A stretch of DNA of 64,000 nucleotides from Fratercula arctica. Lineage: Eukaryota; Chordata; Aves; Charadriiformes; Alcidae. The stretch covers positions 7,586,306 through 7,650,305 of the forward strand of contig CANTUZ010000008.1 of NCBI GenBank assembly GCA_947846985.1, given 5' to 3'. Below, piece after piece: positions 12,901 to 22,789 of the stretch (position 1 is its first letter; each line of letters opens with the position of its first letter). Made by a program: the position numbers and the translations under genes. The notes below the pieces were generated by a model that was given only the letters and a program-made list of their open reading frames with translations, was not told the origin of the DNA and did no database searches.

Positions 12901-15900
12901 CCATAATTTGCAGCAACTAGGATACCTCAAGGAGATATCAGGTTCTGCTATTTAGACGTCTCCCCCAACAATTTGGTTGCAGATTACTGACCCAAAGAAA
13001 CTTTTTAAATTGAATCCTACTTCAAGAAAGCATACACAATTTTTATTGTACTATAAACCATAGATTTCTCACTCATTAAAACTGAGCAGAATGACAAGTT
13101 ATTCTTCCCTCTAGACTTGCAAGAAGCATTCTGGTATATTCAAGTTTTTCCTCAACAAGTCCACTCAATATATTGCCTTTTATGTACCATCATATAACAA
13201 TTTAAGAAATGGAAAAACTATTTCAAAAGCAAATTAGCTAGCATTTGTGTAAAAATACTAACCGTTACCAGCAGGTCTTATTGTCTCAGACATAACAGAC
13301 TCAGGAGAGTCGCAAAACTCTACTGCTCTGGATTGTGTATTTTCTGGAGCACCATCAGATTGAGAGGAGGGACAGGGAGCAGATGACTGACTTCCATTTT
13401 CCAAAGGCTGCCCTTTTACTCTGTGCATCTAAGAAATTGGGGGGAAAAAAATGAGATTATGAAACTTTGAACATTTTCCACAGGCTCACAGGTCAAGACT
13501 GAACTATTTTTGGAGAATCAGCCCTATTTAAAATATAAAACTAAAATTATCACATGTTGTTGACTATGATGCAATCATTTCATATTTTTTCCTAATTTTA
13601 GTCTTATGCTTGGAATCAAAGCGATAAAACTATCTACATGTATGTTATGTTCCATAGCATAATTTTATAAATCCACATTACGAAACAATATTACAAAACC
13701 ACGTATGAACTGAAAGAGTAATTGGTATGCTATTCCAGTTTAGAGTTCTTGACATATTTCTTCAATACTGTAGGTGTTACACACGTGATCTAGAACAATC
13801 TGTGAAACAAAAAAATACCGTACCACTTCTGCACTGTTCTTTCAAGCCTCTTCAATTTGTGTAATGAATTTGAGTTTGCAGATTTTGTTGTTGGAAGGAC
13901 ATCGAACCAGTAATTCCTACCTCCCCAAGGCACATGCTAAGTGCCAGGGACATCTCCTGTCTTAAGCATGTGGTATCTGACTCAACCTGAGAGATCCAGT
14001 CTGTTAGCAAGCGTTACCTGTTTAACTTTATGGATTCTGGTAACGAGCTCTTCAACAGAAATGCTGCCAGCAATAACTTCCAAAGGGATTCCATTGTCTC
14101 CTATAAAAAAACTGGATGGAACGCACACTACAGGATCTGCACAGCAACGGTTAAGGGTGACAAATGACAGAAGTTTATGAAGTAATTTTAAAAGGAAAAG
14201 CAGAAGTCCCTCCTACAGATGCTTCTAGTCCAATACTCTATCTCCATCTGGCCGCCAGTAGTCAGTACCAAGGGAGGAAGAAAAAAGATGCTAACAAAAA
14301 TGCTGGAAAACATTACATACAACCGGTTAGCATTTTTTCTTTTCTTTGAAATGGTTTAAGCCAAAATATTTTTCTCCAACACACACATACCTGACAACCG
14401 ATTATGCTTTGACTTGAAAGATTTTGTTTTACTGTGAGACAATTGTGCAGACAATAATGAATTCTTTACAGCATCAAGAAAACCCTAGCTACTAAATTCC
14501 ATTTCTTGGCATCATACAGAATTCCTGAGCTATATGCAGCCACCTACTTAAGGTAGGCAGACATTTACCTTAACTTCATACCTGTCTATCTGATAGAACC
14601 CATTCCCCTACGCATTCCTCCTCCTCTGTAACTCTGAGCTCCCGCTAATAATTTAAAGCCTTGTTTGTTTGCTTTCTAATACTGATTAGTAATACCAATG
14701 GATTATTTTGTTTACATAAAGCTTTGGATAACTTTCTATTTGGAGAATTAAATAGGATTAACATAAAAAAAACCCCAAACAACTCGTTCACTTTCTCTAA
14801 GAATTGACAGTAAGTTGAATACATAGATGGTATCTTTTAACTACGCAGTTTATTACTTATTTTTGTGCCATAAGAAGTATATTTAATAATCTTGCTTGTA
14901 AAGAACAATTATCTGTAATCATAATGTAGCATCTAAACTGATCTCAAAGGATACAAATTTGAGAAAACTGCAGGCATGCTTCACTGTTTAAAAAGAAAAG
15001 ATTCATTTAGAAGGACCAATCACTTTGCAACAACTTCAGATTAAGTCTTTCATCATAAAAATAACTGTCCTACTACCACACACAAAACTATTTAAATACT
15101 TGACAGAACGCTAAAGGCAAGTTTGCGTGGCATCTTCTCATTAACATTTTATGTGAGTGTTGACATGGTGACAACCCTTTGTTATCAGAGTTGACTACAT
15201 AAGATTTAGGGAAACAGTACTCAGAAGCAATTCAGGAAAAAGGCATCTAGTCTATTGAGTGCAAGTAATATAGTAAGTCTAATAAAATGTCTACAGAGCA
15301 TTTCAAAATAATGCTGTTTTGGGAAATGTCAATGCACTTTCTGCACATGGACTAGAATGCTTAAACATAACATAAAGAGCTGAGTAATTTACCCAAGAAC
15401 TTCAATGCTTCTCTATTCTATGTGTTACAATAGAGACAAACACATTTTCTCTAGGGCTTTACAGATTTTTATCTTTCTGCATTCATGAGAGTTTTAAAAT
15501 TCGTTACGTAACTTAGCAAATCAAGAACTGCCTCAAGAGTACTTGCATTTTGATTCCAGCTTTTTTACATAACTTTTGTGTCTCTTCCTGTTGAAAAAAA
15601 GACAGCCTCAAGCATTCCTTTACTAGTACTGAAATATGCAATGCACAGTCTGCAAAACATAATAGTAAAGTTTGAAATTTGGAATTTTCTCAGGCTCTGG
15701 TGGTTTCAGGAATACTGAATTCACTTATGTTCTGGAATCTTATATTTAGGCTACCTCCAAATCAGGGTGAGGACTTCAAAAGCTTCTTACTCTCATCATC
15801 ATCAATGAAATATTTTGTAAGAGACAGAACTAGAATAGGATCAAACCTTTTGGTGTCAATTTTGATAGCAACAAAACCATCTGAGGCAGCTTCAGTCACC

Positions 15901-18900
15901 TTCTCATCTTCCCACCTTGCAGCCATCTCAGCAGATTGTTCATCCTCACCTGCAAGATATAGCACATGCATGAAGCTAAACCCATCACAAATTACTGTCT
16001 CTGGCATGATTTCAGCTTTGCTTCAACTGCTTGAAATCACCTTTGAAAGACACTCTAATGATTATTTTCAAGTCAGTTTATCATTTTTTTGGATAGTCTG
16101 AAGACAATTCACTCCATCTAATTCGCCTTGCTAACATGCCAAAAACCTAATATACAAAAAATCCTCCCAAGCCAGCAAGTGTGTAGCTTTTGCAGTCATT
16201 CAATTGCATGGTGAGCTGGTCAAAGGGAGCAGAAGGGACTGGACGACACAGAGGAACTGGAGGTGATGGCAAGTCTGAAGATTGGCTTGATTGCATCATC
16301 TAATTGCACAACTAGCAATGGACCTCATTTTCATATTACAGTGTGTATGCTTATGCTTTAGCATTTTGCTTCAATATACTCATAACATGCAAGGAAATCC
16401 CACAGCACAGAGGGAACCATTGCTTCTCCCTGACATTAAGCTTGACATGCTAACACGCTAAAACTATCTGCTGCTTACCCCTCATTATAAATTTAATTAC
16501 ATATTGGTACACCAGCTGCTAATAGGTAAAACTGTATTTTCCACTCCTTGTAAATATGTAATTCAGCAGACATTTCACAGTTTGATGGTGTTAAAAAAAA
16601 AAAAAAAAACCCCAACAAAAACAAACCGAGAAACATTTATTTGCAGGATTATTTGTAACTTAGTTTTGTACTCCAGTTGCTGACATGAACAGTAGCAGCA
16701 GGAGGGGAGGAAAAGGAGTGAGGAGCACAGAGGAACAAGAATAACAGTAGAAGAGGAGCTACTTAAGTAAGGGAAACTGAAAAGATGCTCTGGGGACACA
16801 GATTCAGAAGTGTTATTTTAATCAGATGAAACATCAATCATACCTTTATCTTCCAAAGCACTAGTTTAGTGAGGATGAGGGTTAATAAATAGATTCCAAC
16901 TAATATTAACCATCTTTCAAGAAGTAAACTGGCCTGCAACCATTTGTTTATCTTCAATCTGTATTACTTCCTAACAGCTTGGAATCGTCTGTACTCTTGA
17001 TGAAGAATTTGAGTCACAAGTATAGAAGTATAGTAGTCCATTATTCAATGACAACAACAAACCATTTGTTTGTTTCATCCCAGTTGCCATTTCATGCAGC
17101 ATTTTTCACTTGTTAAAGATCAGAAGTTATACATGGAGTCCCCCGCTGAAGCACTGCTGTCTTAAGGCCATGACCATGTGGCCACAATTCTTCTCATAGA
17201 CACATGTATCAAAAACACACCTATTTTGGAAAAGTGTTCTCCAAACACATGTATTGATTTTTCCCTGGAAGTATTGGGGCAAGTAAGAAAGCATTCATGT
17301 CTGTTACTATTATTCTACGTAAGCAAGTGCATGTTTAGGATATTTTATGTAGGAACCTTTTCTCTTCCTATAAGTGCAGTGCTTCCAACTGCAGGCAATG
17401 GGTGCAGCTGTTCTGCCAAGGGTAGCTCGGCCTCCTCCTCCCCCATTTCCAAATGCTCAGAGATCGGCAGCTGCTTCACCACACACTTTTTCAGAAGGAC
17501 ATGTGCTCACCCGATTAGGCTACTAAAAATATCTAAATACTTGCCTAACACTAACTTTTCCATACAAACAACTGCTGTACAAAAAGAATGCTGAAAGACA
17601 CACACAGGTCAGAGAGCGTTCACAGCACAGTCCCTGAGATGAGACCCATGAATGAGAATGCTGATAACTCACATTTTATAAAGCTCTGTGCCATGAAGCA
17701 CAGTTTAATATTGCGACAACACAGAGAATAGTTGCTTATTCTCGTATGTCTTTTTGTTTTGATAACCCTTTCTCATTTACCAGTTAAGGTTCATTTTTTT
17801 TGTAGTAGTAGTAATTCTATCCTGAAGTGAAAACTGCCAGGTCACAGAAAAAGCATCAGAAAAGTCAAGACGTCAAGCTGAACACAACTTGACATAATTC
17901 ATAATACTGCTAAACACTGAGCTATCACAACTGCCTGGGAATTCTAATTCCCAAGACTCTCAGATTTCTTATGTTTCTCAAACAAAAGTATCCCTTTATT
18001 TCACTTAGCAGAAAGACCTGTACACAATTCACAGTCACTCTTGCTCATCTGGTCAGGTAAATTTAGATATCTAGGGATCCATCATTTCTCAAGTGATTTG
18101 GATAATTGGAAGAGATTCTTTTTCTGCGATGATTTATTTCCTGTACAAGGAACTTATTCAAAATCATCACAAGTTGCCAAAGGACTTTTATTCCCCTGTT
18201 CCTCAGCACACAGTCATCAGGGAAAAGTGTTTTCCTTTCAGAAGAAGACAGACAAGCCCAGCTGACTCCTCAGTGTCCAACATTTTGTAACTACTCAGTA
18301 AGAGTAAGGATTGCCCATTCTGGAATGACAGAAAGCCAGGACATTAAGCTCTTCACCTCCTCCTCCTTTGCATCATTTCACATATTTAACTTGAAAAGTG
18401 CTTTGATACAACTTGGCTACAAATTACTAACAAATAGCTTGTTGACTGCAAACTTGCTTGTTGATCAGTGCTTTGTAAAAAAAAAAAATCTAAAAATAAA
18501 GTTATGAACAAAGGAAGAAGTGTTTCTACAAAACACAAACATTTTAGCTTGAAATTTTTTCTTTTCTCCTTTTCTTCACTTCTGAAAAGCACTTTTATGA
18601 GTGGCCTGGTATTTTCATGATCAAAACATGCCTAACTTGTGGAAAGAATAATGTTAAAAATTTCAATCAGAACACAGGAGGTACCTGAGGGGGGGTTTCA
18701 TATCAAATGAACAATTAACTTTAGATTAGTAACTCAAATAATGAGGGGAGTTTTTTTAACTCTGCAGGCTAGAAAATCATCTACAGAGCAGCCACCATCA
18801 AGATACCAGAAACATTCACCAGAGCTGTTTCAGTATCAGGAATACTTCCCTGTGCAGCGGCAGAACCTACTAGCAATTATTTGATGCCACAAAGTAACTT

Positions 18901-21900
18901 GTCTGGTCCCCATACACAACTTCCCTGCTTTGTGTGTACAGAAGCCTCTAATCTAACAGCTCACCTTAATATTTAAGATCAGTCTTGTGAGGCAGATATG
19001 TGTCACCTAATGGTCCCTGGAGAGTATGGAGCAACCCCTTTTACTGCAACTTCCCATGAATTCAACAGGATCTTTAATACGCTTACACAACTGCATCACC
19101 AGAATATGCCATGAACGTTTTGAAAAGCTGAACTATAAAAATGTTACGATTATAGTTGCAAACAAAAATATTAAAGAAAAAAAACGGTTGAACAACATGT
19201 ACCCGCAATCACAAATACCACCTCATTGTTAAGATAAATAGCCATATTATTCCTTGCTTGACTGGAAAATATTCAGGAATCAGAAAGAATAATCCAGTTC
19301 TTCATTTTCTTGTGCCTGTTTAGAGAACTGCAGTGAAGAGGGAGAGAGGGACAGACAGATGGTAGCACAAACCAGAGGTGGACCTAGTAGAATTCAGTAA
19401 TTTTTGTCAAGGCTCTATCTAATAGCTATCCTTCACAGTGGCCACCCTAGAACTACAGTTAATTTATATTTTCCGTTTCTCTCATCAATTTTTTTCCTTT
19501 ATTAATTATTTGTCCCCATATACATTATTGGACAAAGCGCACAAAACAAAACAGAAACACTGAACCCTTCTGAAAGAATGTTTTCCTGCTCAGAAAGCTG
19601 CTTTCAAATGCTCGCCTCCGGTGTCTATGGGTAGGCGTAAAGTCAAAGACTCAAAGCCACCATCACCGCCAATGGAGTGGTTTTAAACATGGATCTACCC
19701 AAACAACAAACGCAATCACTGCTAGCATAAAAACAGACTATTATTTCAGCACTTGGCATCCTTCAAACACACCTGCTTCCACACATGGCAAGAAAGTATG
19801 TTCTGGGCTTCCCGATTCCCTTTCCCAGCAGGTGTAACAGAACTGCTTCGTGACCCATCCCACCACAGGTCAGCTGCCCTGATCCCACTGTTCCTAGGGT
19901 AGACCACAACTCATCAGAACTTTCCAACTCTTTCAGGTGGCCATATCTCCAAAATGAAGTAACACTCTCCCTTTTTCAGGGCTCGTAAGAACAAAACAAA
20001 TCCTTACAGCATACTACAACATAAAAACTAGGTGACATTCCTGCAGTCATAAATTTATCTCTGCTGTTTATATCTACGTATCCGTACACCCACCTAATCA
20101 ACATTAGCATCTAAAGGAAAAGGCTGGTTTTGTGTACAATTCTGGTTTCACAAAAAATATTGGAAATAAGTTACAATGTGCACTCTCAACCTCTGATACA
20201 TATGTATTAAGTTCAAAATACTCATAGGTACCGAATTACTATTAAAAAAAATAAAATCTTTGTGGTGTGTTAACTTTGGCTGGACACCAGGTGCCCACCA
20301 AAGCCGCTCTATCACTCGCCCCTCTGAAATGGACAGGGGAGAGAAAATACCACAAAAGTCTTGTGGGTCAAGATAAGGACAAGAAGACATCACTCACCAA
20401 TTACCATTACGGGTAAAACGGGCTCAACTTGGGGAAAAAAATAATTTAATTTATTGCCAATCAAAAGTCAGAGTAGCATCATGAGAAATAAGAACAAATC
20501 TTAAAACACCTTCCTCCCACCATAACTTTCTTCCCAACTGTAACTTTATTCCTAATTTCTCTACCTCCTTCCCCCAAGCAGCACTGGGGGACAAGGAATG
20601 GCGATTGCGGTCATTTCATCACACATTGTCTCTGCTGCTCCTTCCTTCTCAGGGGGAGGACTCCTCACACTTTTGCCCTGCTCCAGTGTGGGGTCCCTCC
20701 CACAGGAGACAGTCCTCCACAAACTTCTCCAATGTGAGTCCTTCCCATGGGCTGCAGTAGTTCTTCTGCATGGGTCCCTTCCATGGGGTCACAAGTCCTG
20801 CTAGCAAACCTGCTCCAGCCAGGGAGATCCGTCTTGGAGCTGTCTGGCATTGGCTGCATCAGACATAGGGGAAGCTTCCAGCACCTTCTCACAGAAGCCA
20901 CCTCTGTAGCTTGCCACATAAGCCCAAAATAGAGCATTTGAAACATCCAAGAAATTTAGTAGAGAACTCTTAACCCTGAGTAGGGAGTTGGGGGGAAGAT
21001 CAGCCTTTACACAAGTCACAGCACATGTTCCACAGGTGAAGATGTCAAGTGTTGCAAAACACCTCTGTTAGGAAGTTTCTTGTTGTTTTACCACCTGGCT
21101 TTCCATTTAATTTTATTCAACACACTACAATCACCTCATTATTGACTATGAAGGCAGAGAGCTATCAGGTAGGAGCCGTAGGTAAATAGACTAAAGTATG
21201 TTTATGAAAAAAATACAAAATTGCAACAGTTCAAGGCTTCCACATCACAGCACCCACCTGCCACGATGATTCGTGGGCTTTAAAATGCTGCCTTAAAGCC
21301 TGCATACACTGCCCCATCCCTTCCTCCAACACAGCACGTTGTGGGCTGGGAAGATCTCGATTTCTAGCAGTCAGCTTGACATCCAGTAGAAAATGCTGTT
21401 CTCCAAGTATAAGGAGAGTTGTGTCAACAAAGAAACTTAACTGCACTTTACTTCTCTGTTCACATCCCCTTTGGGAGTGAACTTCTCCTTGAAGCTAAGC
21501 AAATCCCATGGTTCAATAATTCTTAAGGGAACAATGCTAGTCACACATTTAGTGTGCTTGTTTTTCCACAAGGCGTCTGAAAAACTTCAAGCCACAAGCA
21601 TGTAAGGCAATATTAAAAACAAAAGAAACAACACGCATAAAAACATGAGAAGAAAATCCATCTAATGTCCTCCTTTCCCTTTACCCATTCTCATTTTTCC
21701 AGACAGAAAGGCAATGCACAATGCGAGTTTCTACAGGTTTGTTCAATTACCATTCAGTTACAGAACAAACAATACAGGGAACTCAAAAGAAAAAGGACAG
21801 TGTACACAAACAGCTAGGAAACTTACAGCAGTAAGCCTGAATGCAGGCTTATGAAAGGATATAATGAAGGGAAAAGCAAAACATGGAAGCAGCTAATTTT

Positions 21901-22486
21901 GCTGCCCCTGAGCGCTGCGCAGAACCCCGACATTCCGCAGCCAGGGCCCGGCCAGGGGCTGGGAGTCCCCGCAGCCCCGCACGACCGGGCCGGGACTGGG
22001 ACTGACACAGCAGAAATCCCGGCACGGCGGGAGGTGGAGGCGGGGAACCAACAGCTGGCCGAGGCGCTGCAGAGCCTGCGGCGAGCTCCGCCCGGGGGCG
22101 AGGGAAGGCGCGGCGCCGGCTGACAGGGCCGCGGCAGGTCGGGCCCACCCTGAGGGGGAAGCACCCCATGGGGCCGGCCACTGCGCTCCGCTCCAGCGCC
22201 GCCGCAGCCCGGGGACGTCCTGACAAGCCTGAGGGACGGCCCGGCCGTCCAGAAGCCTGCCTCAACGGCGGCGGGTCCCGGCCCCGCGGCCGCAAGCGCT
22301 CTGTCAGTGCGGGGGCGGGCGGGCAGGCCCCGGCGCCCAGCACCGGCACCGCCCCCCCCTCCTCCTTCTCCTCCTCCTCCTCACCGCCCCGTTCCGAGCC
22401 GTACCTGACACGAACACGACGAAGACCGAACTCCGCTGCTTAGCGGCAGCGATGGCGGCCGGGATGGAGCCACCGAACCACATCAT
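6859..22486 (-). CDS. UBXN4: UBXN4 (UBXD2, erasin), complete, 13 exons, 510 aa
   Basis: Exons on the minus strand, 5' to 3': 22486-22405, 15949-15847, 14983-14955, 14136-14018, 13428-13263, 12813-12711, 11141-11087, 10932-10768, 9992-9865, 8854-8752, 8422-8291, 7950-7742, 6997-6859. Together they make 1533 nt with no frame break; the human protein is 508 aa. UBXN4 sits in the ER membrane and recruits p97/VCP for ER-associated degradation. Seen here: an N-terminal thioredoxin-like region (about residues 1-110), a Ser-rich linker (111-200), a Glu/Lys/Arg coiled coil (about 200-310), and a UBX domain (about 318-396) with the p97-binding FPR at 366-368. A hydrophobic intramembrane segment spans about 414-434, followed by a charged tail ending NSTQQM. 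The ATG at 22486 is chosen because MMWFGGSIPAAIA aligns with human MLWFQGAIPAAIA and has A at -3. Confidence 0.96.
7742..7950 (-). CDS. UBXN4: UBXN4 exon 12, ER-membrane hairpin
   Basis: Acceptor tatgtccag|GCA, donor GCAG|gtaatc. Contains KFLGTILYPLLAVWRFISNF, the intramembrane segment, then a Pro/Ser-rich stretch. Confidence 0.94.
8291..8422 (-). CDS. UBXN4: UBXN4 exon 11, second half of UBX domain with FPR motif
   Basis: Acceptor attttcccag|ACG, donor TGCCG|gtaggt. Reads TVGNAYGNFSLATMFPRREF. The FPR in the strand 3-4 loop is the p97/VCP contact of UBX domains and is intact. Ends SASVVLLP. Confidence 0.95.
8752..8854 (-). CDS. UBXN4: UBXN4 exon 10, first half of UBX domain
   Basis: Acceptor gtcctgcag|T, donor CACAG|gtaaat. 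Reads AIARIQFRLPDGSSFTNQFP then SEARLEEARQFAAQ, the ubiquitin-like beta-hairpin that opens a UBX fold. Confidence 0.95.
9865..9992 (-). CDS. UBXN4: UBXN4 exon 9, Ala/Glu-rich helix
   Basis: Acceptor gttttgcag|GAT, donor CGAAG|gtgagt. Reads DRAERAARFAKSKEEAEAAK then AAALQAKQAEIEARKEASQK. Confidence 0.95.
10321..10380. repeat. TA/CA-rich simple sequence in UBXN4 intron
   Basis: Alternating pyrimidine-purine stretch (atatatgtacacatatatac and cacacaaac) between UBXN4 exons 8 and 9. No other element was recognised in that intron. Confidence 0.5.
10768..10932 (-). CDS. UBXN4: UBXN4 exon 8, coiled coil
   Basis: Acceptor tttattcag|AAA, donor CAATG|gtaaat. Reads KEIKKEIERRKTGKEMLEYK then RRQEEELTKRMLEERNREKA. 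55 codons, phase 0 at both ends. Confidence 0.95.
11087..11141 (-). CDS. UBXN4: UBXN4 exon 7, coiled coil
   Basis: Acceptor aaatttag|A, donor ACAG|gtaaca. Reads ITKKLEERREEKRKEEEQ, nearly identical to human. 55 nt long. Confidence 0.95.
12711..12813 (-). CDS. UBXN4: UBXN4 exon 6, linker to coiled coil
   Basis: Acceptor tcacttgaag|AT with a weak pyrimidine tract; donor AAAG|gtaagt. Reads DGANSGQASQEASNSSDEQV then NDLTLKVE, aligned to human EDLNIRVER. Confidence 0.9.
13263..13428 (-). CDS. UBXN4: UBXN4 exon 5, Ser/Gln-rich linker
   Basis: Acceptor atttcttag|ATG, donor AACG|gttagt. Starts MHRVKGQPLENGSQSS. It is poorly conserved relative to human, as expected of a disordered linker; phase and junction residues support it. 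Confidence 0.9.
14018..14136 (-). CDS. UBXN4: UBXN4 exon 4
   Basis: Acceptor gctgtgcag|AT, donor AACAG|gtaacg. Reads PVVCVPSSFFIGDNGIPLEV then IAGSISVEELVTRIHKVKQ, the end of the thioredoxin-like region. Confidence 0.95.
14955..14983 (-). CDS. UBXN4: UBXN4 exon 3, 29-nt microexon
   Basis: Acceptor ttttaaacag|T, donor ATTT|gtatcc. It encodes EACLQFSQI plus two split codons, the same as the human protein. Without it exons 2 and 4 do not join in frame. Confidence 0.95.
15847..15949 (-). CDS. UBXN4: UBXN4 exon 2
   Basis: Acceptor tatcttgcag|GTGAGG; donor AAAG|gtttga, a weaker donor. Reads EDEQSAEMAARWEDEKVTEA then SDGFVAIKIDTK. The upstream methionine of the open frame is intronic. Confidence 0.94.
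15950..22404 (-). other. UBXN4: UBXN4 intron 1 (6.4 kb)
   Basis: The long first intron. It holds an A/T tract near 16591-16610, the shorter LTR-like repeat (20263-20926) and, near exon 1, half of the CpG island. The rest is AT-rich DNA in which nothing was recognised; open frames at 17178-17594 and 18041-18265 are chance. Confidence 0.8.
20263..20926 (-). mobile_element. Solo-LTR-like avian retroviral repeat, copy A
   Basis: Aligns along its length with copy B at 49850-50877. Shared blocks include ttggctgg near the low end, an A/T block ending atttattg, and cttggagctg. Read on the minus strand it begins TGGGCTTATG and ends in CA, with AATAAA about 190 bp before the 3' end, which is the layout of an LTR. 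No gag/pol or second LTR is adjacent, so it looks like a solo LTR. I see no clear target duplication. The family name is uncertain; it resembles the TguLTR-type repeats of birds. Confidence 0.72.
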
Positions 22487-22780
22487 GATGCCGCAGGCCC
22501 CAGCCGCTGCCAGCCGCCACCAGGCGCCTGCGCCGCCGCCTCACGCCCCCCTACCACCGGCGGGCCCCGCCCCGCGCGTGCGCCGCCCGCCCGCGGCCCC
22601 ACGGAGCCTTCGGATTGGCGGCCGCGCGCGGAGCGTGCCCGCCCCTCGGCCACGCGCGGGGAGGCAGTGGGTTCGCCGCAGCCGGGCGCCATCTTGGTCC
22701 CTCCCGTGTTTCCATAGCAGCGCCTCGGCCCTGTTCCGCCCCAAAATGGCTGAGGCAGTCTCAGGGGCAGCTGAGGGGAG
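21900..22780. promoter_or_regulatory. UBXN4: CpG island, UBXN4 promoter
   Basis: Strong GC and CpG enrichment against AT-rich flanks, spanning UBXN4 exon 1. Elements seen upstream of the ATG (plus coordinates): inverted CCAAT at 22614-22618; GC boxes near 22563-22573; an NRF1-like GCGCGTGCGC at 22574-22583; YY1-like GCCATCTT at 22688-22695; and AAAATGGC at 22743-22750. No TATA box was seen. This fits a housekeeping, dispersed-start promoter. Open frames on both strands here come from base composition. Confidence 0.85.
22405..22486 (-). CDS. UBXN4: UBXN4 exon 1 (start codon)
   Basis: Reads MMWFGGSIPAAIAAAKQRSS then VFVVFVS; donor TCAG|gtacgg. It lies in the CpG island. Two adjacent ATG codons open the frame, and the first gives the length of the mammalian N-terminus. 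Confidence 0.93.
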
Positions 22781-22789
22781 AAAAGGCCC

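Noticed and set aside
15762..16007. 81-codon minus frame starting MPETVICDG
   Set aside because: The ATG and first residues are intronic; only 15847-15949 is exon (UBXN4 exon 2).
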